A stretch of DNA of 33,153 nt. Origin: JAIRLS01 sp031551455 (GTDB lineage Bacteria; Bacteroidota; Bacteroidia; Bacteroidales; UBA4181). Positions 16,143 through 24,774 of this stretch are shown piece after piece (the stretch's first letter is position 1; every line of letters starts with the position of its first letter). The stretch spans positions 1-33,153 of the forward strand of contig JAVBNP010000195.1 of NCBI GenBank assembly GCA_031551455.1. Direction: 5' to 3'. The notes under the pieces were generated by a model. It was given only the letters and a program-made list of their open reading frames with translations, was not told the origin of the DNA and ran no database searches. Made by a program: the position numbers and the translations under genes.

Positions 16143-16270
16143 GATTGTTCAAAAAGCCAAAAACGAACGTTATTGCGAGGAGGAACGACAAAGCAATCTT
16201 GTAATTATCAAAAAGATTGCTTCGCTATCGCTCGCAATGACGCGATAAAGCAAGTCTTTTTTGAACAATC
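16143..16270. repeat. Nested palindromic element (outer 13-bp arms, inner ATTGCGAG...CTCGCAAT core)
   Basis: The outer arms GATTGTTCAAAAA (16143-16155) and TTTTTGAACAATC (16258-16270) are perfect complements. Inside, CGTTATTGCGAG (16168-16179) pairs with CTCGCAATGACG (16231-16242) with one G:U, and AAGCAATCTT (16191-16200) pairs perfectly with AAGATTGCTT (16213-16222). The whole 128 nt can fold into one long interrupted stem. The ATTGCGAG..AAGCAATCT core resembles dispersed palindromic repeats found between genes in many bacterial genomes. No coding capacity is evident. Confidence 0.75.
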
Positions 16271-16450
16271 TCGTTTATTCGCTCGGACATTACGCCGAAT
16301 TCGGAGAATCCCGAATCCGAAATACGATATTTGTAACAAAATCGTTAATTTTGTTGTTTTACCGATAAAGGGAATCACATTTTCAATGATTGTCCCGACT
16401 CGAATGAACAAACAATACATCGAATTTAATTCGGATTAACCAAAACGTGT
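16271..16450. other. Intergenic region upstream of the nitroreductase
   Basis: No gene is visible. A single TAATTTTG (16346-16353) fits the -7 consensus about 98 nt before the nitroreductase ATG, without a well-spaced -33 element, so it is a weak promoter candidate. Confidence 0.35.
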
Positions 16451-17023
16451 ATGATTTCGGATTTAATCAAGAAAAATAGGAGTTATCGACGGTTCCAGCA
16501 AGAAGTGGCCATCGGCGACGACGAGTTGCGCGAAATGATCGACAATGCCCGTTTAACGCCGTCGGGACGCAATGCGCAAACACTTCGTTATATATTGTCA
16601 AACACGCCGGAGATGAATGAAAAAATATTTCCGGCATTGGCTTGGGCGGGATATCTCAAAAATTGGGACGGCCCGGCAAAAGGCGAGCGTCCGTCGGCAT
16701 ATGTCATCATATTGAATGATGACGATCTCTCCAAAAATTATTTTTGCGATCACGGCATCGTGTCGATGGCTATTTTGTTGACGGCCGTCGAAAAAGGTTA
16801 CGGCGGTTGCATCATCGGTTCGGTAAATCATTCGCGCCTGCGCGATTCTTTGGATATTCCCGAACAATATTCTGTTGTACAGGTCATCGCTTTGGGTAAG
16901 CCCGCCGAAACGGTGGTTATCGAGCCGATGCCCGAATCCGGCGATATTAGATATTGGCGCGACGAACAAGGCGTTCATCATGTGCCCAAACGCAATTTGG
17001 ACGATTTGATTATTAAGCTGTAA
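16451..17023 (+). CDS. Nitroreductase-family FMN-dependent oxidoreductase
   Basis: The protein has 190 residues and is cytoplasmic. The N-terminal RSYRRFQQEVAI and the segment NARLTPSGRNAQTLRYIL match the FMN-phosphate-binding start of nitroreductase-like proteins. D-GI-SMAILLTAVEKGYGGCIIGSVN is the central helix and glycine turn, and VVQVIALGKPAE is the typical third FMN-contacting strand. Such enzymes reduce nitroaromatics, quinones or flavins with NAD(P)H. The physiological substrate is not visible. It is single-gene, bounded upstream by the palindromic element and downstream by a strong hairpin. Confidence 0.9.
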   Translation: MISDLIKKNRSYRRFQQEVAIGDDELREMIDNARLTPSGRNAQTLRYILSNTPEMNEKIFPALAWAGYLKNWDGPAKGERPSAYVIILNDDDLSKNYFCDHGIVSMAILLTAVEKGYGGCIIGSVNHSRLRDSLDIPEQYSVVQVIALGKPAETVVIEPMPESGDIRYWRDEQGVHHVPKRNLDDLIIKL

Positions 17024-17087
17024 TTCTTCCCGTAAAAGCGGATCAAAAAAATTATCCGCATGTTTGTATTTCAAATAAAATCGATTA

Positions 17088-17120
17088 AAACCTACCGGGT
17101 TTTTGAAACCCGGTAGGTTT
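17088..17120. terminator. 15-bp perfect hairpin between convergent genes
   Basis: AAACCTACCGGGTTT (17088-17102) and AAACCCGGTAGGTTT (17106-17120) pair perfectly around TTG. It is flanked by A-runs on the left and ACT on the right. A smaller hairpin GCGGAT/ATCCGC lies at 17038-17059. The AAACCTACCGGGTTT form resembles the AACCTGNCAGGTTTT hairpin at 32615, so it may be a dispersed repeat used as a bidirectional terminator. Confidence 0.75.
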
Positions 17121-17155
17121 ACTGCATCAAACTTTACATACAATATCCTCACCGA

Positions 17156-19564
17156 TTAATTTCCCGCACGTCTTGTTTCTTCCTCCAAACCGGAGGCTCT
17201 TTGTCGTGCCGCTTTAATATCGGAACGACCAAAACGCCAGTTGAGCGAAAGGCTAATGCGACGATTGTCCCAACGATTTTTCCCTAACAGATCGGTGTTT
17301 CCGTACCGCATGGTATATGAAGTTCCCGTGGAATTGAATATATCGTTCACACCCAATTTCATCACGACCTTATTCTTGAAAAATCGTTTTTGTATACCCG
17401 CATCGACCGAACCGTTTGCATCAATCACCCCCATGCCGTTCGGTAATTTGCTCATGTAACGTCCCGACAGTTCAAAAGCAAATTCTTTCGGCAGAATAAA
17501 GGTAAAGGTGGTATTGATTCGAAAGGCCACTCCCGAATTGTCGAAAGTTTCCTCTTTCAAATGCGCTTTATATTGCGCGTAAAATACGGCCGTATTGGTG
17601 TTGCTCGTGAACCATTTGGCAATTTTTACGGGCAGCACGGCCGAAAGGGATATATCGTGATAGTTATCCAAATTTCGTTGAGTAATCACCGTGGTCGGCG
17701 ATGCATCATCCTGTTCGTACATTACGGCCCATGCATCTTTCGTGTAAGCGTAATCAATAAAAAATATGTAACTGTTGTTCAAGGTGTACGACAATTTGGT
17801 TGAATGCGTGAATCGCGGATTGAGGAACGGATTACCTTTTTCGTATGTATACGGATCGAGCATCCATATAAACGGGTTCAATATCCGATACGGCGGACGA
17901 CCGATACGGTAACTGTATGCAAAATTCATGGTGTGCTTGTCGTTAAAACGATATTGCGCAAACAAACTCGGGAACAAATTGAAATATTCCCGTTTGTTTT
18001 GTTCTCTAATGGTCAAATTATTGCCGTCCGATACAGTTTGTTCGCCTCTCAGCCCCGCTTGCAGGCTTATCCGATCATTGAATTTGTAATTCCCGGCGAT
18101 ATATGCCGCATAAATATCTTCATCGTAAACAAACCGATTGCTTCTGCCGTAAGGATCGTTCCAAGTGCCGTCTTCATCTCGTTGCGTATAATCCAAATCG
18201 CTGTCGATGGTCGCCCGACTTGCTTTGACGCCCGTTTCCAACCTTCCTTTTTTGCCCAAAACATGAGTATAATCCGCTTTAAAAGAATAAAAATCGGATA
18301 TGCCGTCTTGGATTTTATGCAGGATCAACGGCGGTAAGGGCGGCGTCGACAATGTGTAAACGGTATTTAAATCTTCGATTCCGTTCGAACGATATTTTGC
18401 CATATCCGCATCCATGCTTAATTCGTGTCCGCGTCGCATGGTTTGTTTGTAATTCAAGTTCACCAGTAAGTTCTGATAGTCATTGTCGGTATTGCCTTCG
18501 GAATGCATGCGTTGCACGTCCGAACCGTTAATATTGACAATCCGGGAATCCGCGTCATTTTCGTTGGACAGATTTCCGAAGTTGCCGCGAACCATAAAAC
18601 CGACCACTTGTTTCGGCGTGAAATAATAATCGACGCCCAATTTAACGTTATGATAATACGATTCGGTTTCGCCTTCGGTATTTTGTTTGAATGACGAACC
18701 GTTCGACGCCATGCGACGATCCATATCCGATTCGTACCAAATGCCCCGTTTACCGCCGTAGTAATTGCCGTAGATGTTCCATTTTTCGGTACGATAATTC
18801 AAATCGATGCCGTAATTATCCGAAAATTGTTCTCCCACGCTTGCACCGAGCGATAAAGTTCCGTTATATCCGCGCGCCATCCCCCGCTTGGTACGTATGT
18901 CGATAATTCCCCCGTCCCCCTCGGCATCGTATCGCGACGAAGGATTTTCGATGATTTCGATACGTTCGATGGATGCGGCCTGCATGTTGCGCAGCATGGC
19001 GGCTAATTGCGTTCCCGACAGATACGTTTGGCGACCGTCGATCATCACTCTAACCGATTTGTTTTTCAGCATAACGTTATCGTCTTTGTCGATGATGATG
19101 CCCGGCGATTTGCGCAATACCTCCAATGCGTCGTCGGATGCGGCGGTGATGCTTGCTTCGGGATTGACGATCATCTTATCGGCCTTCATTTCAACAAATT
19201 TTCGGGTAGCCGACACGGTTACTTCCGTTAATTGTTGCGTATTTTCATGCAACGTGGTATTCGGAAGCGCCAAAATTTGAGAACCGACCACTTCGATCGT
19301 ATACGATGATTTTTCATACCCGATCATGGAAACGGTAACCATATATTTTCCGCGATCGACTTTCTCAAGCAAATACTTCCCTTCGGCATCGGTAACGGCG
19401 CCCCGCAATAAAGCCGAATCAGCGGCCCGATATAAGGCAACCGTGGCATATTCCAACGATTTCCCGTCCGTATCGAGCACTCGTCCGGTAATATCGGTTT
19501 GGGCATACGATCGGATGCCGGTACAAACAAATATCATGACACATATACCAATATATTTCTTCAT
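17156..19564 (-). CDS. Outer-membrane beta-barrel family protein (TonB-receptor-like, OMP_b-brl_3 type)
   Basis: The protein has 802 residues. A signal peptide (1-21, ending SYA-QT) is followed by a carboxypeptidase-regulatory-like domain (about 24-110, ITGRVLDTDGKSLEYATVALYRAADSALLRGAVTDAEGKY). Then comes a plug-like region (about 115-230, LTEVTVSATRKFVEMKADKMIVNPEAS..., IERIEIIENPSSRYDAEGDGGIIDIRTK). A barrel with alternating aromatic strands ends in RRISLSLNWRFGRSD. A 16-residue charged tail follows the barrel. No STN domain is present, so it is not an obvious FecR partner. The ligand is unknown. It is divergent from the ECF sigma cassette at 19807 (242 nt between starts), which may control it. 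Confidence 0.9.
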   Translation of the reverse strand: MKKYIGICVMIFVCTGIRSYAQTDITGRVLDTDGKSLEYATVALYRAADSALLRGAVTDAEGKYLLEKVDRGKYMVTVSMIGYEKSSYTIEVVGSQILALPNTTLHENTQQLTEVTVSATRKFVEMKADKMIVNPEASITAASDDALEVLRKSPGIIIDKDDNVMLKNKSVRVMIDGRQTYLSGTQLAAMLRNMQAASIERIEIIENPSSRYDAEGDGGIIDIRTKRGMARGYNGTLSLGASVGEQFSDNYGIDLNYRTEKWNIYGNYYGGKRGIWYESDMDRRMASNGSSFKQNTEGETESYYHNVKLGVDYYFTPKQVVGFMVRGNFGNLSNENDADSRIVNINGSDVQRMHSEGNTDNDYQNLLVNLNYKQTMRRGHELSMDADMAKYRSNGIEDLNTVYTLSTPPLPPLILHKIQDGISDFYSFKADYTHVLGKKGRLETGVKASRATIDSDLDYTQRDEDGTWNDPYGRSNRFVYDEDIYAAYIAGNYKFNDRISLQAGLRGEQTVSDGNNLTIREQNKREYFNLFPSLFAQYRFNDKHTMNFAYSYRIGRPPYRILNPFIWMLDPYTYEKGNPFLNPRFTHSTKLSYTLNNSYIFFIDYAYTKDAWAVMYEQDDASPTTVITQRNLDNYHDISLSAVLPVKIAKWFTSNTNTAVFYAQYKAHLKEETFDNSGVAFRINTTFTFILPKEFAFELSGRYMSKLPNGMGVIDANGSVDAGIQKRFFKNKVVMKLGVNDIFNSTGTSYTMRYGNTDLLGKNRWDNRRISLSLNWRFGRSDIKAARQRASGLEEETRRAGN

Positions 19565-19806
19565 GTCTTTAATGTGTTTTGGTGAATATCATTTATCTTG
19601 CGATAAAAAATCGAACGCATGTAAGGAACTTGTCATGCAATACGTGTTTCCGGTTTCATTCAATATTTATCGTTTTATTTTATACCTTAAAGACAAGTGA
19701 CATTCGAAATTATAACATGACTTGTTGTTTTTTATGTCGGTACAACCTTCATCAAAATTTTCGAAAACCGATGTTACATTTTTCGCTTTCGATTGTCTTA
19801 TAAGTA

Positions 19807-20313
19807 ATGAATATTCAGACATTCAAAATACGGGTACTTCCGATACGGGAAAAGCTGTATCGTCGGTCATTGAAAATGCTCGGCAGTGAAGCCGATGCCG
19901 AAGATATGACGCAGGAAGTGATGCTCAAACTTTGGATGATGCGAAGCCGATTGGAGGAATACCGAAGCATTGAAGCATTGGCCGTTCAAATATGCAAGAA
20001 CGCCTGCATCAATAAAATCAGAGCGCGAAAAATTTATGTGAATGAAGCGTTCGACTTTTTGCAGGTTTCCGTACCGACGCCCGATCGGCAACTCGAAGAA
20101 ATCGATTCGGTGGAGACGGTTGCCCGAATCATCGATCGGCTTCCGGAAATGCAAAAATTGACCATCCGCTTGCGCGACATAGAAGGTTATCAACCGGAAG
20201 AAATCGCGGAGATCACCGGATGTGCGGAAAGCGCGGTAAGAGTTAATTTGTCGAGAGCACGAAAAAAAGTAAAAGAAGAGTTTTTTAAAATCAATAATTT
20301 TGAATTATCATGA
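19807..20313 (+). CDS. ECF (sigma-70 family) RNA polymerase sigma factor
   Basis: The protein has 168 residues. Region 2 is LYRRSLKMLGSEADAEDMTQEVMLKLWMMRSRLEEY, and region 4 is IDRLPEMQKLTIRLRDIEGYQPEEIAEITGCAESAVRVNLSRARKKVKEEF. This is a complete small group IV sigma. Its stop overlaps the next start by 4 nt (ATGA at 20310-20313), so it is translationally coupled to the small membrane protein that follows. It is distinct from the PUL sigma factor at 5424. Targets are unknown; the divergent barrel gene is a candidate. Confidence 0.94.
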   Translation: MNIQTFKIRVLPIREKLYRRSLKMLGSEADAEDMTQEVMLKLWMMRSRLEEYRSIEALAVQICKNACINKIRARKIYVNEAFDFLQVSVPTPDRQLEEIDSVETVARIIDRLPEMQKLTIRLRDIEGYQPEEIAEITGCAESAVRVNLSRARKKVKEEFFKINNFELS

Positions 20314-20798
20314 ACGATATTCGTCGTATCAAAGAGCTTCTGGAAAAGTATTACGAAGGAACGTCTACCGATGATGACGAACTTCATCTGCGCGAATATT
20401 TCGCTTCCGACGATACAGCCGATGAGTTGCGACCCTATCGCGCCATATTTGCCTATCAAAAACGCGAAAAAGAACAACCGCGAATTGAAGAATATACGCC
20501 GCAGGAAACAAACCGGCATTGGCGTATCAGGCCGATATATTCGATTGCGGTTGCCGCCGCGGCATGTCTTCTCGTTGCGGTGTTTTTCATCGAAAAACAA
20601 TCTCTCATCGACGAAACGCCGTGTTCGGGAACTTATGTAATGGTGGACGGTGTTTGTTATAATGATCTTTCGCTTGTCAAGCAACGTGTTGCCGAAACCA
20701 TCGATCAAACAATCGTATCGTCGGGTGATGATGCGGCTTCCGACATTTTGGATTTTCTCGATGAAACCGTTGACCCGTTGGAAACAATTAAATTATAA
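20310..20798 (+). CDS. Short single-pass membrane protein, probable anti-sigma factor
   Basis: The protein has 162 residues. The N-terminal 75 are cytoplasmic and charged, starting with a helix (IRRIKELLEKYYEGTSTDDDELHLREYF) that resembles the N-terminal sigma-binding helices of Bacteroidota anti-sigma factors. One membrane helix follows (about 75-94, IYSIAVAAAACLLVAVFFI). The periplasmic tail (95-162) has two cysteines (C105, C116) and no FecR domain. The 4-nt overlap with the ECF gene is the main reason for the anti-sigma call. Function is inferred from position and topology. Confidence 0.72.
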   Translation: MNDIRRIKELLEKYYEGTSTDDDELHLREYFASDDTADELRPYRAIFAYQKREKEQPRIEEYTPQETNRHWRIRPIYSIAVAAAACLLVAVFFIEKQSLIDETPCSGTYVMVDGVCYNDLSLVKQRVAETIDQTIVSSGDDAASDILDFLDETVDPLETIKL

Positions 20799-20822
20799 AA
20801 ATCGTCATTAAGTCACAAAACC

Positions 20823-21308
20823 ATGAAAACGCAATATTTAATTTCCTTTGTCATCATGTGTTTGTCTTTTACGGAAATCGCTCAAGCGCAGCATAACCCG
20901 ATAGAAGAAATCATGAAAAAATATCCCTCCCGAGAAGGAGTAACGTACGTTACCTTATCGCAAGCAATGCTTAATTCATTATTTCCTCAAAGCAGAACGT
21001 CAGGTTTGAAAGCGCCGGAAGTTTACCAAGGCATTTCCTTCAGCGATAAAGTAAAAGATCTCTCAAATATTTCAACGGACCTCAGTAAGATGCTGATCGA
21101 TTACAAATACGAAACGTTCATGGAAGTGAATGATTCCGAAAGCGATATCTTACGTTATTATTTGAAACAAAAAAACGCCGCCGAAAAAGAAGTCGTCATT
21201 CTTCGACAACACAAAAATCAAGTTGCTTCCGTAATTTATATGAAGGGGGATATCAACATATCAAAAATAAAAGTGTATTTGACACATATCCGTATGATGA
21301 CTCGTTAA
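20823..21308 (+). CDS. DUF4252-like exported protein
   Basis: The protein has 161 residues. A cleavable signal peptide (1-22, TEIAQA-QH) is followed by a domain with PIEEIMKKYPSREGVTYVTLSQAML, a middle helix region and the end VVILRQHKNQVASVIYMKGDINISKI, the pattern of DUF4252 proteins found next to ECF sigma genes in Bacteroidota. The gene begins 24 nt after the anti-sigma candidate and is followed by a strong terminator, so it closes the three-gene cassette. It probably acts in the periplasm as signal-sensing partner or effector; the molecular role is unknown. Confidence 0.8.
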   Translation: MKTQYLISFVIMCLSFTEIAQAQHNPIEEIMKKYPSREGVTYVTLSQAMLNSLFPQSRTSGLKAPEVYQGISFSDKVKDLSNISTDLSKMLIDYKYETFMEVNDSESDILRYYLKQKNAAEKEVVILRQHKNQVASVIYMKGDINISKIKVYLTHIRMMTR

Positions 21309-21370
21309 ATAAATTTTCAAAAAAGCCGGCAATAGACAATAACGAAAACATGTTGCGGACAAACGAAAGT

Positions 21371-21409
21371 GCCTGCTCGATTTCGGAATCGGGCGGGCAT
21401 TTTTATTTC
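21371..21409 (+). terminator. Terminator of the sigma/anti-sigma/DUF4252 cassette
   Basis: GCCTGCTCGATT (21371-21382) pairs with AATCGGGCGGGC (21387-21398) through 12 pairs including two G:U, with loop TCGG. It is followed by ATTTTTATTT. Confidence 0.8.
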
Positions 21410-21496
21410 ATGATTATTTTCGGTTCCGGTCCGATAAAAGTTTGAAAACGTTTACGAAAAAAAGCAATACGGTAAAACATCGGACAACTATTTTCG

Positions 21497-21504
21497 TATT
21501 TTTG
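21497..21504 (+). promoter_or_regulatory. -7 promoter box of the ABC transporter gene
   Basis: TATTTTTG fits TAnnTTTG. The expected start near 21511 leaves a leader of about 42 nt to the ATG at 21553 and makes the upstream TTG at 21442 impossible as a start. Confidence 0.5.
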
Positions 21505-21552
21505 TCCGACTTAACAGGAAGTCGGCCGGATGAACTTTATAAACCTTCACTC

Positions 21553-24500
21553 ATGAGCGAACGAATATTAAAAGCGTTGATGCAACTGTTTGCAATCATT
21601 TCGCGACCCGAAAGCGATATGTCCGACCGCCGCAAAGTAGTTGAAGGGTTCCTCAGAAAACAATTGAACCGCGAATTGGCTCGGGAATACATTCAAATTT
21701 TCGACAATTATTACAATCAATATCAAGAAAAATACAAAGATCCGCAAAAACATCAAAAACATACTTCGTCCGGTTCCGTCAAATTATTGGTGATTTGCGA
21801 ACAAATCAACAAAGAGTTAACGCAACCCCAAAAAATGACGTTGATGGTGTTGCTGCTCAGCTTTATCAGATCGGGACACGGCTCGTACAGCACCATTTCC
21901 GAGTTTGAACAAGAGTTTGTCGAAACCGTCGCTCACGCATTTAATTTCGAACATGCCGAATTCGGGGAATTGGTGTATTTCGTGGTGCTTCCGATCGATT
22001 TTATTCCCCGATCGTCTTCTTTGCTTTTGATCAACAATCGAGAAGAACCCGATCCGGAATGCAAACATTTGTATCGCGAGGGAATCAACGATAATGTGTC
22101 CGTATTGCACGTAAAAAGTGTCAATATGTACTTTTGCCGCTACGAAGGAGACAGGGAGTTGTATCTCAACAGCCAGGAAATGGTCAGTGACCAAGTCTAT
22201 GCGCTCAACTACGGATGCAGCATTCGCAATTCGCAAATCAAACCGATATATTACAGCGATATCGTCGATTGTTTTTACCTCGGCGCGCAATCGAGTCCCA
22301 TGCTTTTCGAAATCCGTGATGTGGAGTACCAATTCGAAAACGGCAGCACGGGATTACATCCGGTCAATTTCGAAATCATGTCGGGCAATTTGGTCGGCAT
22401 CATGGGCGGAAGCGGAGCCGGTAAATCGACATTGCTGAGCGTACTCACCGGATTGAACAAACCGACCAAGGGGCAAGTATTACTGAACAATGTCGACATT
22501 CACAAACAAAACCGCGCAACGGAAGGCCTTATCGGATATGTTTCGCAAGACGATTTGTTGGTGGAAGAATTGACGGTGTATCAAAATCTGTACTTCAACG
22601 CCAAATTATGTTTCGGACAATACTCGGAGAAAGAAATTCGCCGAAAAACGGAAGAGGTGCTGCATGATCTCGGTTTGTACGAAATACGAAACATGAAAGT
22701 GGGCTCGCCGTTGAATAAAAAAATCAGCGGCGGACAACGGAAACGACTCAACATCGCTTTGGAAATGATTCGTCAACCGGCGGTGTTGTTTCTCGACGAA
22801 CCGACATCGGGTTTGTCGTCGAGCGATTCAGACAACATCATGATCTTGTTGAAAGAACTTTCCTTGAAAGGAAAATTGGTTTTTGCGGTAATTCACCAAC
22901 CGTCGTCCGATATTTTCAAAATGTTCGATCGTTTATTGGTGCTCGACCTGGGAGGATATTTGATTTACGACGGAAATCCCGTGGATGCCGTCCTTTATTT
23001 CAAATCGCAAACCAAACAAGCCAACCGCGACACAAGCGAATGTCCCGAATGCGGCAACGTCAACCCCGAACAAATATTCAACATCGTCGAAGCCCGTGTT
23101 CTCGACGAGCACGGTCAAGCCACGGACTCGCGCCGCATATCGCCCGAAGAATGGTATCACGAGTTCAAAGGAATTCCCAAAAATCGGATATCGGAAGAAG
23201 ATCGGCCTCATACCCTCCCCTCTTCCGAAACGATCAAACGCCCGTCGCGATTAAAACAATTTACGGTATATGCTACCCGTAACGTATTAACAAAACTCAG
23301 CGACATTCAATATATTACCGTTTGCTTGCTCGAAGCGCCGTTGCTGGCGTTGTTGCTGGCGTACATCATTCGTTATTACAACGTGTCGGATGGCGGATAC
23401 ACGTTCGAATTGAACGAGAACGTTCCGATATACATTTTCATTGCCGTCGTTATCGCCATATTCATCGGACTGTCGGTCAGCGCCGAAGAAATCATCAAGG
23501 ACCGAAAGATTCTTAAACGTGAAGCTTTTCTCCATCTGAGCCGAGGGAGTTATCTTTTTTCAAAAACAGCCGTTCTTTTCGTCATCTCCGCCATACAAGC
23601 CGTTTTGTTTGTTTTGGTCGGAAACGGTGTTACCGGCATTCTCAACATGAATTTCGCTTATTGGGCGGTGTTGTTTTCCGCTTGGACCTGCGCCAACCTG
23701 ATGGGTTTGATCATTTCGGACACGTTCAAATCGGTCGTCACCATTTACATCCTTATCCCGTTCATCGTCATTCCTCAGTTGATGCTCAGCGGGGTGTTGT
23801 TGCGTTTCGAGAAAATCAATCCCGACATATCCACACCGGCGTCCGTGCCGTGGTACGGCGAATTGATTACCGCACGTTGGGCGTTCGAAGCGTTGGCGGT
23901 GGAACAGTTCATGAACAACGATTACGAAAAAATCGTGTATCCTTACGAGAAGAATATGAGCATCGCCGAATTTCAAAAGAATTACTGGCTGGTGGAGATG
24001 AAAAACAAGCTGAGCGAATTGAAAACCGATTTCGAAAAAGGCAGGCAACCAAACGATAACATGTTAACGTTGTTTTGCAATGAAACGGAATCGGAAAATC
24101 GGCGACAAAAACCGTTTCAATTGCCGTTCCGCGACATTTTGAAAACCGAAGGTTTATCGCAACGATTAATCGACGAAACGTCGACGTATTTAACGCAACT
24201 CACTCGATACTATACCGTACTGTACAACAAATCGGCTGAACAAAAAGATTTGTTGACGGCGGAAATTACGGCAAAAAATCCGGACAGTTTGCATTTTCTC
24301 AAATCACATTATTACAACCAAAGCTTGGCCAATATGGTAAAAAACGTCAATGAAACGTATCGGTTGGTGGAATTTAAGAACAGATTGATGCAAAATTACC
24401 ATCCCATATACAAAGAGCCCGAATATCCGTTCGTGAAAGCTCAATTTTATGCTCCCGTCAAACAATGTTTCGGGCATTATTACCCCACTTTGTATGTCAA

Positions 24501-24600
24501 CTTAATCGTGATATGGTGTTTCAATGTTTTTCTCTTTGTTGCGCTTTATTTTCGTTGGTTACCCAAGCTGTTGAAATTACTTCAAAAACAAAAACCGTAA
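21553..24600 (+). CDS. ABCG-type ABC transporter (ATPase fused to permease) with N-terminal cytosolic extension
   Basis: The protein has 1015 residues from ATG 21553. An N-terminal region of about 250 residues looks TerB-like (helical, MSERILKALMQLFAIISRPESDMSDRRKVVEGFL) then FHA-like (DRELYLNSQ...YALNYGCSIRN). The nucleotide-binding domain has Walker A GGSGAGKST (about 286-294), signature SGGQRKR, Walker B VLFLDEP and the switch histidine in VIHQP. After a CPEC cysteine pair, an ABC2 membrane part has about six helices (first near VCLLEAPLLALLLAYIIRYY). A large, mostly hydrophilic extracytoplasmic insert (about 765-950) precedes the last helix. NBD-then-TMD order is the ABCG arrangement. The substrate is unknown. 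A complete half-transporter is expected to dimerise. Confidence 0.88.
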   Translation: MSERILKALMQLFAIISRPESDMSDRRKVVEGFLRKQLNRELAREYIQIFDNYYNQYQEKYKDPQKHQKHTSSGSVKLLVICEQINKELTQPQKMTLMVLLLSFIRSGHGSYSTISEFEQEFVETVAHAFNFEHAEFGELVYFVVLPIDFIPRSSSLLLINNREEPDPECKHLYREGINDNVSVLHVKSVNMYFCRYEGDRELYLNSQEMVSDQVYALNYGCSIRNSQIKPIYYSDIVDCFYLGAQSSPMLFEIRDVEYQFENGSTGLHPVNFEIMSGNLVGIMGGSGAGKSTLLSVLTGLNKPTKGQVLLNNVDIHKQNRATEGLIGYVSQDDLLVEELTVYQNLYFNAKLCFGQYSEKEIRRKTEEVLHDLGLYEIRNMKVGSPLNKKISGGQRKRLNIALEMIRQPAVLFLDEPTSGLSSSDSDNIMILLKELSLKGKLVFAVIHQPSSDIFKMFDRLLVLDLGGYLIYDGNPVDAVLYFKSQTKQANRDTSECPECGNVNPEQIFNIVEARVLDEHGQATDSRRISPEEWYHEFKGIPKNRISEEDRPHTLPSSETIKRPSRLKQFTVYATRNVLTKLSDIQYITVCLLEAPLLALLLAYIIRYYNVSDGGYTFELNENVPIYIFIAVVIAIFIGLSVSAEEIIKDRKILKREAFLHLSRGSYLFSKTAVLFVISAIQAVLFVLVGNGVTGILNMNFAYWAVLFSAWTCANLMGLIISDTFKSVVTIYILIPFIVIPQLMLSGVLLRFEKINPDISTPASVPWYGELITARWAFEALAVEQFMNNDYEKIVYPYEKNMSIAEFQKNYWLVEMKNKLSELKTDFEKGRQPNDNMLTLFCNETESENRRQKPFQLPFRDILKTEGLSQRLIDETSTYLTQLTRYYTVLYNKSAEQKDLLTAEITAKNPDSLHFLKSHYYNQSLANMVKNVNETYRLVEFKNRLMQNYHPIYKEPEYPFVKAQFYAPVKQCFGHYYPTLYVNLIVIWCFNVFLFVALYFRWLPKLLKLLQKQKP

Positions 24601-24774
24601 GGCGATAAGTGTTTTGACTTGCAATGAAGTACCACAATTGCACAAAAAAAATCGACCAAGCCCCACATTTTTATATGCCGGCGTTTTGAAATTCGAAAAA
24701 AATGTATTTACATTGCCGAAAAATTTTTATCTTTTATTTGTTTCGTATATTCGTTATAGTCAACAGCATCAAGC

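Noticed and set aside
16143..16270. CRISPR or transposon end
   Set aside because: There are no spaced direct repeats and no transposase gene nearby; only nested inverted repeats are seen.
16131..16439. 102-codon open frame on the plus strand
   Set aside because: It is translated from the nested palindromic element and shows no protein-like pattern.
21442..21552. N-terminal extension of the ABC transporter from TTG 21442
   Set aside because: The putative -7 box at 21497-21504 lies inside it, and the family-like sequence starts at ATG 21553.
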